NCBI GenBank assembly: GCA_024742575.1
Contig: JANSYF010000012.1
Location: forward strand, 1 to 64,000
From: Paracoccaceae bacterium
Lineage (GTDB): Bacteria; Pseudomonadota; Alphaproteobacteria; Rhodobacterales; Rhodobacteraceae
Direction: 5' to 3'
Length of the DNA: 64,000 nucleotides
This document shows, in pieces, positions 1-8,586 of this stretch. Each line of letters opens with the position of its first letter. Within the stretch, counting starts at the first letter, position 1. The notes under the pieces are model-generated. The model made no database searches. It worked only from the letters and a program-made list of their open reading frames with translations, and was not told the DNA's origin. Position numbers and translations under genes: made by a program.

Positions 1-62
1 GGCAAGACCGCCTTGATGAATTCCCATTCAAGATCGCTCATGTCTGATCGTGCCACTTGCAT
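1..62 (-). CDS. IS5-family transposase, N-terminal fragment (runs off the window)
   Basis: The complement reads an open frame from ATG at 62 (or ATG at 41) to the left edge. It contains SDLEWEFIKAVL, which resembles the N-terminus of IS5-family transposases with a DUF4096-type insertion domain. Only about 20 residues are visible, so the DDE catalytic core is outside the window. The neighbouring gene at 120-308 is cut short on the side facing this frame, as expected for an insertion. The family assignment rests on a short motif. Confidence 0.6.
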   Translation of the reverse strand, partial: MQVARSDMSDLEWEFIKAVL

Positions 63-139
63 CCTCCCGCCCGATGTTCGCCCGGGAGTGAATCACAAAC
101 CTATACAGTCAAACAAGAATTAATGGGTGTACTGCCTAG
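1..139 (-). mobile_element. Right part of an IS5-like insertion sequence
   Basis: This interval holds the transposase start and about 75 bases of untranslated end. The homology of the adjacent membrane gene stops near 136-139, where the sequence reads CTAG. CTAG fits the YTAR target typical of some IS5 groups, so the element boundary is inferred there. I could not identify the terminal inverted repeat because the other end is outside the window. The boundary is approximate. Confidence 0.4.
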
Positions 140-308
140 TTGCGACAAGCGATGCAGCAAGCACATTGAGCAATGAATAATGGGCACCGTTTCCGTCCAA
201 GCGCCCAATTTGCACAAGTCCGAATGCAGCAATATAGACGAAAAAACCCGCAACCCCGATCAATTGAAGCGGGCCAATGGTAATAAAATACTTGAAAATC
301 TCTGTCAC
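120..308 (-). pseudogene. Truncated CBU_0592-type small membrane protein
   Basis: The frame begins at GTG 308 (alternative GTG 320) and reads about 62 residues. It has one clear membrane segment (GPLQLIGVAGFFVYIAAFG) followed by LVQIGRLDGNGAHYSLLN, the signature of the CBU_0592-like family of small two-to-three-helix membrane proteins. Family members normally continue with further hydrophobic helices after ASLV. Here the frame changes to ATRQYTH and stops at 120 beside the insertion sequence. The last residues are therefore probably read from the element. The function of the family is not known to me. Confidence 0.55.
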
Positions 309-309
309 T

Positions 310-345
310 CTAACCCCCACAAACTGTCTTGTGGTGTTGGGTTAG
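310..345. promoter_or_regulatory. Hairpin covering the leader of the truncated membrane gene
   Basis: CTAACCC (310-316) pairs with GGGTTAG (339-345), and CCACAA (317-322) pairs with TTGTGG (329-334). The loop is six bases and there is a four-base bulge. If the membrane gene starts at GTG 308, its G-rich ribosome-binding sequence (about 311-318 on the complement) lies inside the stem. This would allow translational control. The sequence shows the structure directly; the role is inferred. Confidence 0.4.
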
Positions 346-646
346 AAAATCCCGTTTATTGCCACATCTCCCAAATGGGGGGTGGCTCATTCGAAAGTGA
401 CCCTAGGTCAGGAATTCCTTACCGTCATATAATTGTTCAATTTTTTGTGATTTCAACCTCTGGCGTACATGGTTTTTGGCCAGTACCCCCAGCAGGGTAA
501 CGCGCTGCATCTGGCACACATGTTTGTGAGATCCAAAATTTACATTTGAACCGAAGGCAAAATTGACGGTTTCACCAGATTCATTGCATTATGACGCGAA
601 GGTTGGACCGCTCTGCTGCGCAACCAAGACGATTGAAAGGCTGCCT
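346..646. other. Intergenic region before the L,D-transpeptidase
   Basis: About 300 bases without a convincing gene. A TATAAT hexamer at 428-433 could be a -10 element for the transpeptidase, but no good -35 lies at the right distance. No repeat, RNA gene or binding site could be supported. An upstream in-frame ATG exists at 563, but it lacks the signal-peptide context of the chosen start at 647. Confidence 0.3.
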
Positions 647-1291
647 ATGTTCACCAGACGAAAAATGATTGCCACTCTAACCGCGTTGGCTGCGCCCGCC
701 TTGGTTCGCCCGGCTTTCGCCGCGCCAAGCGAATGGGACTCGTGGGATTCGCAAGTTACGCCCGCGAACTTCGATCTGGGAACAAGCAATCCGTGGGGGC
801 TTCATACACGCTACCTGCCGCAGAGTGTTCGCGCGAACGATGGTTTGAATCCCGGCGATATCCATGTCGATGCTGTCGCCCGCTACCTTTACCACATTCA
901 GAACGACGGCACGGCGATGCGCTACGGCGTCGCTATCGGACGTGACGGGTTGTACGAGCCAGGTGTCTATACGATCCGCCGTAAGGCGAAATGGCCGGGC
1001 TGGACGCCGACACCAGCGATGATCAAGCGTGAACCCGAAAAGTACGCCCGCTGGGAAGAGGGTATGCCGCCCGGCCCCGCAAACGCTCTGGGGTCGCGCG
1101 CACTGTATCTCTATGTCGGAAACCGCGACACTTATTTACGGATTCATGGCACGCCTGCACCGCGTTCGATTGGCACTCGTGCCAGCTCCGGATGTGTGCG
1201 CATGGTGATGGCACATATCAACACGCTCTACGACAGTGTTGATACCGGTGTGACAGCGTATCTCTATCCAACAGATGGCGGGCGGCTTTAG
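647..1291 (+). CDS. L,D-transpeptidase (YkuD domain)
   Basis: A 214-residue exported protein. ATG 647 follows GAAAGG and opens a twin-arginine-like signal peptide (TRRKMIATLTALAAPALVRP, cleavage near residue 26). The rest is a YkuD catalytic domain with the signature HGT (His167) and SSGCVRM (nucleophile Cys183). Enzymes of this family make 3-3 cross-links in peptidoglycan or attach proteins to it in the periplasm. The size is typical of the short single-domain ErfK/YbiS-like form found in several copies in Rhodobacteraceae. The exact reaction (3-3 cross-link or lipoprotein anchoring) cannot be told from sequence. It converges on the lipoprotein gene at 1307. Confidence 0.88.
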   Translation: MFTRRKMIATLTALAAPALVRPAFAAPSEWDSWDSQVTPANFDLGTSNPWGLHTRYLPQSVRANDGLNPGDIHVDAVARYLYHIQNDGTAMRYGVAIGRDGLYEPGVYTIRRKAKWPGWTPTPAMIKREPEKYARWEEGMPPGPANALGSRALYLYVGNRDTYLRIHGTPAPRSIGTRASSGCVRMVMAHINTLYDSVDTGVTAYLYPTDGGRL

Positions 1292-1306
1292 GCCGCCCCG
1301 ACATCA

Positions 1307-1582
1307 TCAGCCAGCTGGGCGCACGCAGATTGGGTTTCCGCTGGTTGTACGGAGGGGCAACTCCGTTGTCTCTACAGGTCCTTGATGCGTGTACCAGTAG
1401 CAGCCGTCTTCGGATTTCACCCGCGCGGTCGACAGATCCTGAAACGGTGCCGCAATAGACGACACCGACTCGGGTACTGTGACGATCCCGCCGGACGGTC
1501 CGCCAGATGTTGGCACCGGTTCGCAGGCCGCAAGGCCAAGCAAGATCAAAGGGGCCGCAAAGAAAGCCTTGGCTCTGGTCAT
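1307..1582 (-). CDS. Small putative lipoprotein
   Basis: A 91-residue protein from ATG 1582 with signal sequence and lipobox (LLGLAAC, lipidated Cys near residue 20). The mature part is short, Pro/Gly/Ser-rich at first, then contains SEDGCYWYTHQGPVETTELPL and a second Cys near the C-terminus (NPICVRP). The two mature cysteines could form a disulfide. I do not recognise a characterised family. Similar small lipoproteins occur in roseobacters without known function. It ends 15 bases from the convergent L,D-transpeptidase. Confidence 0.65.
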   Translation of the reverse strand: MTRAKAFFAAPLILLGLAACEPVPTSGGPSGGIVTVPESVSSIAAPFQDLSTARVKSEDGCYWYTHQGPVETTELPLRTTSGNPICVRPAG

Positions 1583-1838
1583 GTCGCACTCATTTCGCTG
1601 TGATATGTCGCCTACGAAAGTTGCATTAGAGCGGTAGCGCCGCAAGCCTGTGCGCAATCATGGCGATCAAGTCATGGCATGTATGCCGCAACTCGTGGGA
1701 TCAAGTTTTACCAGACGCGCTGACAGGGCTGCTGCTTTGCTGTTGTGCGTCATTGAAGTTCCCGGTCTGCGATGTGTAGATGGCGTCACAACGCGACCCC
1801 GGACGCGGTTATCGCATTTTCCCGGATCGGAGGCCCAC

Positions 1839-2732
1839 TTGGACATACGCGCAATCCTTATGGGACTGGCCTTTGCCGCCATGTGGTCTTCGGCTTTCAC
1901 TTCCGCGCGGATCATCGTTGCCGACGCGCCGCCATTGATGGCCTTGGCCCTGCGGTTTATGATTTCAGGGGCGCTGGCCGTTCTTATTGCACGGCTCATG
2001 GGGCAAAGCTGGCACCTCACACGAAACCAGTGGAAGGCGACGATCATCTTTGGCATCTGCCAGAACGCGCTGTATCTGGGTCTCAATTTTGTTGCCATGC
2101 AGAGGATCGAAGCCTCACTTGCGGCCATCATCGCATCCTCGATGCCGCTCCTTGTCGGTGTCGCCGGATGGATATTCGCAGGCCAACGCATCTCTCCGCT
2201 TGGGATCATCGGGTTGATCGCAGGGTTCTGCGGGGTGGTGATCATCATGAGCGCGCGTCTTGGCGCGGGTGCGGATCTGGTCGGTGTCGGTCTGTGCCTG
2301 CTTGGCGTGATCTCGTTGACCGTAGCCACGCTCTCACTCAGAAACGCCAGTTCAGGCGGCAATTTCATGATGATTGTCGGTCTGCAAATGCTGATCGGCA
2401 GCGCCGTCCTCTGGCCTGTCGGAGTGCTGCTCGAAACCGCTGTTGTTACGCTTTCGCCCAAATTGGTGCTGGCCTTCATCTACACTACGCTGGTGCCGGG
2501 ACTAGCCGCTACGTTGGTCTGGTTCTGGCTGGTCAACCGCATTGGCGCAGTCAAAGCCGCGACGTTCCACTTCCTCAACCCGTTTCTTGGTGTCGCCATC
2601 GCGGCCCTGATCCTGTCGGAACAGTTGGGTGCAATGGACATCCTTGGCGTTGTGATCATCACCTTCGGCATTCTGGCGGTACAGATCTCGCGTCAGACAG
2701 GTGGGACTGAAACAAACTCAACGCCGAAGTGA
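1839..2732 (+). CDS. DMT-superfamily permease (EamA domains)
   Basis: A 297-residue inner-membrane protein with about ten hydrophobic helices arranged as two EamA repeats. The first starts with ILMGLAFAAMWSSAFTSAR and the second near SLTVATLSLRNASSG. This is the usual drug/metabolite transporter length and layout; family members mostly export amino acids or metabolites. I chose TTG 1839 because CGGAGG lies just upstream and the hydrophobic core begins within a few residues. ATG near 1860 is an alternative. The upstream in-frame extension to 1650 has no family resemblance. The substrate is unknown. Confidence 0.8.
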   Translation: MDIRAILMGLAFAAMWSSAFTSARIIVADAPPLMALALRFMISGALAVLIARLMGQSWHLTRNQWKATIIFGICQNALYLGLNFVAMQRIEASLAAIIASSMPLLVGVAGWIFAGQRISPLGIIGLIAGFCGVVIIMSARLGAGADLVGVGLCLLGVISLTVATLSLRNASSGGNFMMIVGLQMLIGSAVLWPVGVLLETAVVTLSPKLVLAFIYTTLVPGLAATLVWFWLVNRIGAVKAATFHFLNPFLGVAIAALILSEQLGAMDILGVVIITFGILAVQISRQTGGTETNSTPK

Positions 2733-2791
2733 AAACGCGTCAGCATGAGTTTCAATGACAGGCCGCTCGTTTGCAGATTACGTCTGCAAGC

Positions 2792-3505
2792 ATGGAAATC
2801 GTGTTTGCATATCTTGCGGGGCTTTTGACCCTCATAAACCCCTGCGTGATCCCGGTGCTACCGATCGTGCTGGCGACAGCCGTGCAGGCAGACAGGCGCG
2901 GCCCTCTCGCGCTTGCCGCCGGGATGAGCCTGTCCTTCGTTGTTCTTGGTGTCAGTCTCACCGCGTTCGGTCACCTCATCGGCCTGACCGTCGACACGCT
3001 CGCGCAGATCGGCGCTTGGCTTATGGTGGCCTTCGGCCTGCTGCTGCTGGTGCCAAAGGGCACAGCCGTCATGGTTGCCGCCACGTCCGGTCTATCTGCA
3101 CGAGCCGATGCTGGAATGAACGAATTGGATGGCCAATCCTTGTGTGGTCAATTCGCAGGTGGCGCTTTGTTGGGCGCGGTCTGGAGCCCCTGCATTGGCC
3201 CAACCTTGGGTGGGGCCATTGCGCTGGCCAGCCAAGGACAAAGCCTGGGCCAAGTCACCTTGATCATGACCGCCTTTGCGCTGGGCGTGTCGAGCTTCAT
3301 GCTTGCGCTGGCCTATGGCGCACGCGGCGCAATCGGCAGGCACAATGCGCGTCTGCGCAAGATCGCAATGGCCAGCCGCCCCGTGCTTGGGCTGGCTTTC
3401 CTTCTGGTCGGTGTTGGCCTGCTTTTGAAATGGCACCACGCGATTGAAATCTGGCTGCTCGACAATCTGCCGATTTGGCTGGTCGATCTGTCTGTTCGTT
3501 TTTGA
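2792..3505 (+). CDS. CcdA/DsbD-like thiol-disulfide transmembrane protein
   Basis: A 237-residue polytopic membrane protein of the CcdA/DsbD transmembrane family, which passes electrons from cytoplasmic thioredoxin to the periplasm. The two diagnostic cysteines are visible in LINPCVIPVLP (helix 1) and WSPCIGPTLGG (after the loop). About six helices are present. The start is ATG 2792; an in-frame TTG at 2771 would add seven residues. The periplasmic thioredoxin at 3525 follows after 19 bases and is the likely acceptor. The pair resembles cytochrome c maturation or peroxide/metal redox pathways, but neither target is shown. Confidence 0.82.
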   Translation: MEIVFAYLAGLLTLINPCVIPVLPIVLATAVQADRRGPLALAAGMSLSFVVLGVSLTAFGHLIGLTVDTLAQIGAWLMVAFGLLLLVPKGTAVMVAATSGLSARADAGMNELDGQSLCGQFAGGALLGAVWSPCIGPTLGGAIALASQGQSLGQVTLIMTAFALGVSSFMLALAYGARGAIGRHNARLRKIAMASRPVLGLAFLLVGVGLLLKWHHAIEIWLLDNLPIWLVDLSVRF

Positions 3506-3524
3506 CCCAACAGGAGACTGATAT

Positions 3525-3935
3525 ATGGACCGTCGTACGTTTTTGACCCTCACCGCCGCATCTTTGGCCGTGCCATTTGCAGCTCAGGCCGAGGCACTCT
3601 CCTACACACCCGGATTGGTGCAGGAACGGCTCGCCAAAGGCGAAACGCTGTTCCTCGATTTCACCGCGAGCTGGTGTTCGACGTGTAAGTCGCAGGGGCG
3701 CACTATTAATGCGCTGAAAGCGGAAAACCCGGCCTATGCGCAAGGCGTGACATTCATCGACATTGACTGGGACACCTACGGCACATCGGAACTGTCGCAA
3801 TCCCTCAAAATTCCGCGCCGGTCAACGCTGGTGGTGTTGAAAGGCGATCAGGAACTGGGCCGCATCGTAGCAGGGACTGGCACAGCACAGATCAAGGCAT
3901 TGATGGACACGGCGCTGACGGCAGCCACGTCATGA
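3525..3935 (+). CDS. Periplasmic thioredoxin-family protein
   Basis: A 136-residue exported thioredoxin-fold protein. Its N-terminus (MDRRTFLTLTAASLAVPFAA) looks like a twin-arginine signal and is followed by a single thioredoxin domain. The active site is WCSTC near residue 50, with a cis-Pro-containing stretch later (KIPRRSTLVV). The CXXC is intact, so redox activity is expected. It sits directly behind the CcdA-like gene in the same direction and probably receives its electrons. It resembles the C-terminal domain of DsbD as a separate polypeptide. Confidence 0.82.
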   Translation: MDRRTFLTLTAASLAVPFAAQAEALSYTPGLVQERLAKGETLFLDFTASWCSTCKSQGRTINALKAENPAYAQGVTFIDIDWDTYGTSELSQSLKIPRRSTLVVLKGDQELGRIVAGTGTAQIKALMDTALTAATS

Positions 3936-3940
3936 TCTGA

Positions 3941-5041
3941 TCAGCCGATCTTGCCCCGATTCTCGCCCACCTGTCCGCGATGCAGCAACAGGTGGTCGAG
4001 GATCACACAGGCCATCATCGCCTCACCCACAGGCACGGCGCGAATGCCGACGCAGGGGTCGTGGCGACCCTTGGTGATGATTTCTGTCTCTTCACCCGAT
4101 TTGGTAATTGTCCGCCGCGTGCTCAGGATTGACGAGGTCGGTTTGACCGCAAAGCGCACAACGATGTCCTGCCCAGTGGAAATCCCACCCAGGATTCCGC
4201 CCGCATGGTTCGAGCTGTATTCAGGACCGTTTGGCCCCATGAAGATCTCGTCTGCATTCAACGTCCCGGTCAGCATTGCCGACGACATGCCCTCGCCGAT
4301 TTCCACGCCTTTGACAGCGTTGATGCTCATCATAGCTGCGGCCAGATCAGTGTCCAACTTACCATAGATGGGCGCGCCCAGCCCGGCAGGCACACCACGC
4401 GCAACCACTTCGATAATTGCGCCAACGCTTTCGCCCGACTTACGCAGCCCGTCGAGATACTCAGCCCAATCCGCCGCGGCCTTGGCATCCGGCACCCAGA
4501 ACGGGTTGTTTTCGATCTCGTCCCAGTCGAAGTGATCCCTGTCAATCTGGTGCGGCCCCATCTGGGTCATGTAACCGGTGATCTGAACGCCGGGTAGCAT
4601 CGCCTTGATTGCTTCGCGCGCCAAACCGCCAGCCGCCACCCGCGCCGCCGTTTCCCGTGCCGAGGATCGACCACCGCCGCGATAGTCACGAATGCCGTAT
4701 TTCTGCCAATAGGTGATGTCCGCGTGGCCGGGGCGAAATTTTTCCATGATGTCGGAATAGTCTTTCGACCGCTGGTCGGTGTTTTCGATCATCAGCTGTA
4801 CCGGCGTGCCTGTGGTCTGACCTTCGAACACACCCGACAGGATCTTGACCTCATCCGCCTCGCGGCGCTGCGTGGTGTATTTGTTCTGGCCCGGTTTGCG
4901 CCGGTCCAGCCAGTGCTGGATCATGCCCGCATCAATCGGCACACCCGGAGGACAGCCATCCACCGTCGCCCCAAGCGCAGGCCCGTGGCTTTCGCCCCAT
5001 GTGGTGACACGGAAGAGATGTCCAAATGTGTTCAGGCTCAT
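3941..5041 (-). CDS. aroC: Chorismate synthase
   Basis: A 366-residue full-length chorismate synthase. It converts 5-enolpyruvylshikimate-3-phosphate to chorismate with reduced FMN, the last step of the shikimate pathway. The N-terminus has the family signature [11 protein letters not shown]; later come [24 protein letters not shown] and the C-terminal [18 protein letters not shown]. Every conserved block appears intact. It converges on the thioredoxin gene with five bases between the stop codons, so transcripts may overlap at their 3' ends. Confidence 0.97.
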   Translation of the reverse strand: MSLNTFGHLFRVTTWGESHGPALGATVDGCPPGVPIDAGMIQHWLDRRKPGQNKYTTQRREADEVKILSGVFEGQTTGTPVQLMIENTDQRSKDYSDIMEKFRPGHADITYWQKYGIRDYRGGGRSSARETAARVAAGGLAREAIKAMLPGVQITGYMTQMGPHQIDRDHFDWDEIENNPFWVPDAKAAADWAEYLDGLRKSGESVGAIIEVVARGVPAGLGAPIYGKLDTDLAAAMMSINAVKGVEIGEGMSSAMLTGTLNADEIFMGPNGPEYSSNHAGGILGGISTGQDIVVRFAVKPTSSILSTRRTITKSGEETEIITKGRHDPCVGIRAVPVGEAMMACVILDHLLLHRGQVGENRGKIG

Positions 5042-5106
5042 GGCGCGGGTCTCCTTGCTTGAAGTGTGTCCTAGGGCAGGGCGGGTCTGGTCTCAAGGTG
5101 TTTCGA

Positions 5107-5151
5107 ATGGGCTACGCCCATCCGACAGATGCGAGGGGCTCTGCCCCTCGC
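5107..5151. repeat. Tandem hairpins of a Rhodobacteraceae-type intergenic repeat
   Basis: Two perfect hairpins lie next to each other: ATGGGC-TAC-GCCCAT (5107-5121) and GCGAGGGGC-TCT-GCCCCTCGC (5131-5151). They are followed by GCTCCCCGGAGT. From memory, this layout resembles a dispersed palindromic element seen between genes in roseobacters. It sits between the aroC start and the TPP riboswitch, so it could also end readthrough. Copy number could not be checked here. Confidence 0.45.
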
Positions 5152-5232
5152 GCTCCCCGGAGTTTAACTAGCAAGATGAAAGGTCTGCGTTTTCGCCTTG
5201 AAGACGTCCCCTCACAAGTCTACGTCTGTGCC

Positions 5233-5316
5233 TACCTCGGGGTGCCATGGCTTTGGCTGAGATGCGTGATGCGAACCCGTTGAACCTGAACCGGTTAACA
5301 CCGGCGGAGGGAAGGT
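5233..5316 (+). promoter_or_regulatory. TPP riboswitch (THI element)
   Basis: The conserved THI-box blocks occur in order: CTCGGGGTGCC, CTGAGA, ACCCGTTGAACCTGA, CCGGTTAACACCGGCGGAGGGAA. They match the thiamine pyrophosphate aptamer, with the pyrimidine-sensing TGAACCTGA segment and the closing AGGGAA strand. The aptamer ends 48 bases before the ATG of thiB, whose AGGAGG (5354-5359) could be masked on ligand binding. This predicts repression of the thiamine importer when TPP is plentiful. Translational control is an inference; a terminator is not obvious. Confidence 0.93.
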
Positions 5317-5364
5317 ATGGATCAGATCCTGTCTTGCCCTCTCGTCGCAAAACAGGAGGATGCC

Positions 5365-6354
5365 ATGAAAAAGGCCCTTATCTTTGCTGCGGGATTTCTT
5401 GCTACGACCACTACGGTGGCCGCACAAGACACACCCGTCCTGACCGTCTACGCAGGCGATTACATCGTGTCGGAATGGGGTCCCGGCCCCAAGATAGAAG
5501 AGATGTTCGAATCCCAATGTGCCTGCGATCTGCAGTTCAAACCGGGCGACCTCTTGCCCCGGATCCTGCTTGAAGGTGCGCAGACCGATGCGGATATCGT
5601 GTTTGGCCTGAACACCGACGTCACCAGACGCGCCCGAGAAAGCGGGTTGTTCGCGCCGCACGGGCAGGACACGTCAAGCCTGACCCTGCCTGTCGAATGG
5701 ACCGATGAAGTGTTCCTGCCCTACAATTACGGGCACACGGCATTCATCTACAATGAAGAACGGATCTTGGATGTTCCGGAAAGCTTCGAGGCCCTGCTGA
5801 ATGCGCCAGATGACTTGAAAATCGTCATTCAGGACCCTCGGTCATCAATTTCGGGGCTGGCCTTAGTTCTGTGGGTCAAGGCGATCTACGGCGATGCGGC
5901 GGAACAGGTCTGGGAACAGCTTGCGCCCAAGATCCTCACCGTCACCAAGGGCTGGTCGGAAAGCTATGGCCTGTTCACCGATGGCGAAGCGGACATGGTG
6001 CTGAGTTACACAACCTCGCCCGCCTATCACATCATCGCCGAAGAGGACCGCACAAAGAAGGCGGCGATATTCCCGGAAGGGCATTATTTTATGGTGGAGC
6101 TTTCGGCCGAGGTGGCGGGTACGGATGTGCCGGAATTGGCGGATCAGTTCCTTGCTTTTCAACTGTCCGAAGAGTTCCAGACCATGATCGCCACCGGCAA
6201 CTGGTCTTTCCCGGCCAAGTTGGACGCCTCGAAATGGCCAGAGGGGTTCAAGGAACTGAACCTGCCGAAAAAGGTGCTGTTCTATTCTGAGGATGAAGCC
6301 GCCGCATTGCGGGATGAAACGGTCGAGGAATGGCGCCGCGCGCTTTCGCAATAA
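5365..6354 (+). CDS. thiB: Thiamine ABC transporter, substrate-binding protein
   Basis: A 329-residue periplasmic binding protein. ATG 5365 follows AGGAGG, and the signal peptide (MKKALIFAAGFLATTTTVAA) is cleaved near residue 20. The mature protein begins TPVLTVYAGDYIVSEWGPGP, and PTTSPAYH-like and NYGHTAFIY segments match ThiB-type proteins, which bind thiamine, thiamine phosphate and TPP. Residues ESQCACD carry a Cys pair. It overlaps the start of thiP by 25 bases and lies behind the TPP riboswitch, which supports the substrate assignment. Confidence 0.92.
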   Translation: MKKALIFAAGFLATTTTVAAQDTPVLTVYAGDYIVSEWGPGPKIEEMFESQCACDLQFKPGDLLPRILLEGAQTDADIVFGLNTDVTRRARESGLFAPHGQDTSSLTLPVEWTDEVFLPYNYGHTAFIYNEERILDVPESFEALLNAPDDLKIVIQDPRSSISGLALVLWVKAIYGDAAEQVWEQLAPKILTVTKGWSESYGLFTDGEADMVLSYTTSPAYHIIAEEDRTKKAAIFPEGHYFMVELSAEVAGTDVPELADQFLAFQLSEEFQTMIATGNWSFPAKLDASKWPEGFKELNLPKKVLFYSEDEAAALRDETVEEWRRALSQ

Positions 6355-7847
6355 TCGCGGCATTGACCGTGGCCGGTCTGGTGATCGGCCCGGTCACAGC
6401 CGTGATCCTGCGGGCAGAGACGTTCAGCGGGTTCCGTCCGGCAGACTGGCAGGCGCTGCGGTTTACGCTTTTGCAGGCCACCTTATCGGCGGGACTGAGC
6501 GTCGTTTTCGCCATCCCGGTGGCGCGTGCATTGGCTCGGCGTCAGTTCCTCGGACGCGGGCTCCTGGTGGCGCTTCTGGGTGCGCCGTTCATACTTCCGG
6601 TGATCGTGGCCGTGCTGGGATTGCTGGCCGTGTTCGGGCAGTCTGGCTTGGTCAATCGCCTTTTGGCCCCTTTGGGGGTGCCGGAACTGCAGATTTACGG
6701 GCTGCACGGCGTTCTGCTGGCGCATGTGTTCTTCAACCTGCCGCTGGCGACCCGGTTGATCCTGCAGGGCTGGCTTGCCATCCCGGCGGAGCAATTCCGC
6801 TTAGCGGCCACGCTAGGCATGGGACGCCGCGCCATGTGGCGCGCCGTTGAGTGGCCGATGTTGCGCCGGATCGTGCCCGGGGCGTTCGCGGTCATTTTTG
6901 TGATCTGCCTGTCGTCCTTTGCTGTTGCATTGACCCTTGGGGGCGGGCCTCGAGCGACCACGCTGGAACTGGCAATCTACCAGTCGATGCGGTTTGATTT
7001 CGATTTGGCCCGCGCGGCCGTGCTTGGTCTTGTGCAACTGGTTTTGGCCCTGATCGCCGGATTTATTGCGCTACGCATCACCTCGTTGCCGGTTGCTGCC
7101 AAGGGGTTGGACCGGAATGTGCCGCGCTGGGATCGTACGGGTTGGAGCGCCATCGGTACGGATGCCATTTGGATAGGCATTGCCGCATTGTTCCTTCTGA
7201 CACCGTTGGCGATGGTCACGTTCAATGGCCTTGCCGGGATCACGACGTTGGGTGCATCGGTTTGGCAGGCAGCCGTGCATTCGATACTGGTGGCGCTTGG
7301 CTCAACCGCACTCTGCTTGCTCTGGGCTCTACCCTTGGCGACCCGGTGGGGGGAATGGCTGGGGCTCGCGGGGATCGCGCTATCGCCCTTGGTGTTGGGC
7401 ATTGGTCTTTTCCTGATCGTGCGTCCTTTCGCCAATCCGTTTGAGTTGGCGCTTTATGTGACGGCGACAGTCAACGCGTTTGTCAGCCTGCCCTTCGTAC
7501 TGCGCATCCTGCGCCCCGAGGCCGAGGCTATCAGGGCCGATTACACCCACTTGCGCAACGCGCTCGGCCTGTCGGGCTGGTCATGGCTGCGTTGGGTGCT
7601 GCTGCCGCGCTTGAAACGGCCCTTGGGCTTTGCGGCTGGCCTGACGGCAGCCCTGTCGATGGGGGACCTTGGCGTCATCGCGCTGTTTGCCGATCCGGAT
7701 CGGGCGACTTTGCCGCTTAAGGTTTACCAGTTGATGGGGGCTTATCGGATGGAACAGGCGGCGGGCGGTGCCCTTCTGTTGCTTTTGCTTAGCCTTGGGC
7801 TGTTCTGGCTGTTTGATCGGGGAGGGCGCGTTGGCTCTGCATCTTGA
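6330..7847 (+). CDS. thiP: Thiamine ABC transporter, permease
   Basis: A 505-residue fused permease with two BPD_transp_1 domains, the typical ThiP arrangement with about twelve helices. EAA-type loops are visible near AEQFRLAATLGMGRRAMW in the first half and near DYTHLRNALGLSGWSWLRW in the second. They contact the ATPase. The start overlaps the end of thiB and the end overlaps thiQ by 17 bases, so the three genes are translationally coupled. Confidence 0.92.
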   Translation: MAPRAFAIIAALTVAGLVIGPVTAVILRAETFSGFRPADWQALRFTLLQATLSAGLSVVFAIPVARALARRQFLGRGLLVALLGAPFILPVIVAVLGLLAVFGQSGLVNRLLAPLGVPELQIYGLHGVLLAHVFFNLPLATRLILQGWLAIPAEQFRLAATLGMGRRAMWRAVEWPMLRRIVPGAFAVIFVICLSSFAVALTLGGGPRATTLELAIYQSMRFDFDLARAAVLGLVQLVLALIAGFIALRITSLPVAAKGLDRNVPRWDRTGWSAIGTDAIWIGIAALFLLTPLAMVTFNGLAGITTLGASVWQAAVHSILVALGSTALCLLWALPLATRWGEWLGLAGIALSPLVLGIGLFLIVRPFANPFELALYVTATVNAFVSLPFVLRILRPEAEAIRADYTHLRNALGLSGWSWLRWVLLPRLKRPLGFAAGLTAALSMGDLGVIALFADPDRATLPLKVYQLMGAYRMEQAAGGALLLLLLSLGLFWLFDRGGRVGSAS

Positions 7848-8535
7848 CCATATCAAAGCCCGGTCTGGGGCCTTCGATCTGTCAGCGGATCTGATGGTAG
7901 AGACCGGTCAGCGCGTGGCGATCATCGGAGCATCGGGATCGGGGAAATCCACACTGCTGGATGTCATTGCCGGATTCCTGCCTCTGGTGTCAGGGACGGT
8001 GCGCTGGGCTGGGCAGGACATCAGCGCGATGACGCCGGGCCAGAGACCAATCAGCATCCTGTTTCAGGACTCGAATCTCTTTGCGCATCTGACCATTGCG
8101 CAGAACCTTGCCTTGGCGCTGAACCCAGCAACGGGGCGGTTGCGCACCGGGGATATGGGTCGGATTGACGCTGTTCTTGCGCGGGTTGGGTTGCAAGGTT
8201 TCGCGCCACGTCGCCTGTCCGAGATGTCGGGCGGTCAGCAAAGTCGCGCGGCGCTGGCGCGGGTGCTGCTGCAAGGGCGGCCTGTCCTGCTTCTTGATGA
8301 ACCCTTCGCGGCGCTAGGTCCTGCGCTCAAGGTTGAGATGTTGGGCCTTGTGGCCGAAGTTGCCGACGCGGAAGGGTTGACCGTGCTGCTGGTCTCGCAT
8401 GATCCGCAGGACGCGCGCCGTTTTGCGTCGCAGACGATCGTTGTAGAGAACGGTGTGGTCAGCGCACCGCAAGAGACCGCAGCGCTGCTCGACAACCCGC
8501 CACCCGGTCTGCGTGCCTACCTAGGCGCTGGGTGA
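7831..8535 (+). CDS. thiQ: Thiamine ABC transporter, ATP-binding protein
   Basis: A 234-residue ATPase subunit. TTG 7831 is preferred because GGGGAGGG lies just before it and LALHLDHI matches the usual N-terminus. Walker A is GASGSGKST, the signature is LSEMSGGQQSR (slightly unusual), Walker B is VLLLDEPF, and the switch His is in LLVSHDPQDA. The size is normal for ThiQ. It completes the riboswitch-controlled thiBPQ operon and is followed by a strong terminator at 8587. Confidence 0.92.
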   Translation: MALHLDHIKARSGAFDLSADLMVETGQRVAIIGASGSGKSTLLDVIAGFLPLVSGTVRWAGQDISAMTPGQRPISILFQDSNLFAHLTIAQNLALALNPATGRLRTGDMGRIDAVLARVGLQGFAPRRLSEMSGGQQSRAALARVLLQGRPVLLLDEPFAALGPALKVEMLGLVAEVADAEGLTVLLVSHDPQDARRFASQTIVVENGVVSAPQETAALLDNPPPGLRAYLGAG

Positions 8536-8586
8536 GCGCCTTCGTGGGCGCTTTACATCTGATGCAAGAGGCTTCCCAGCAAACGA

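Noticed and set aside
1650-1838. Amino-terminal extension of the DMT permease.
   Set aside because: No hydrophobic or family-like sequence before TTG 1839, which has a good ribosome-binding site.
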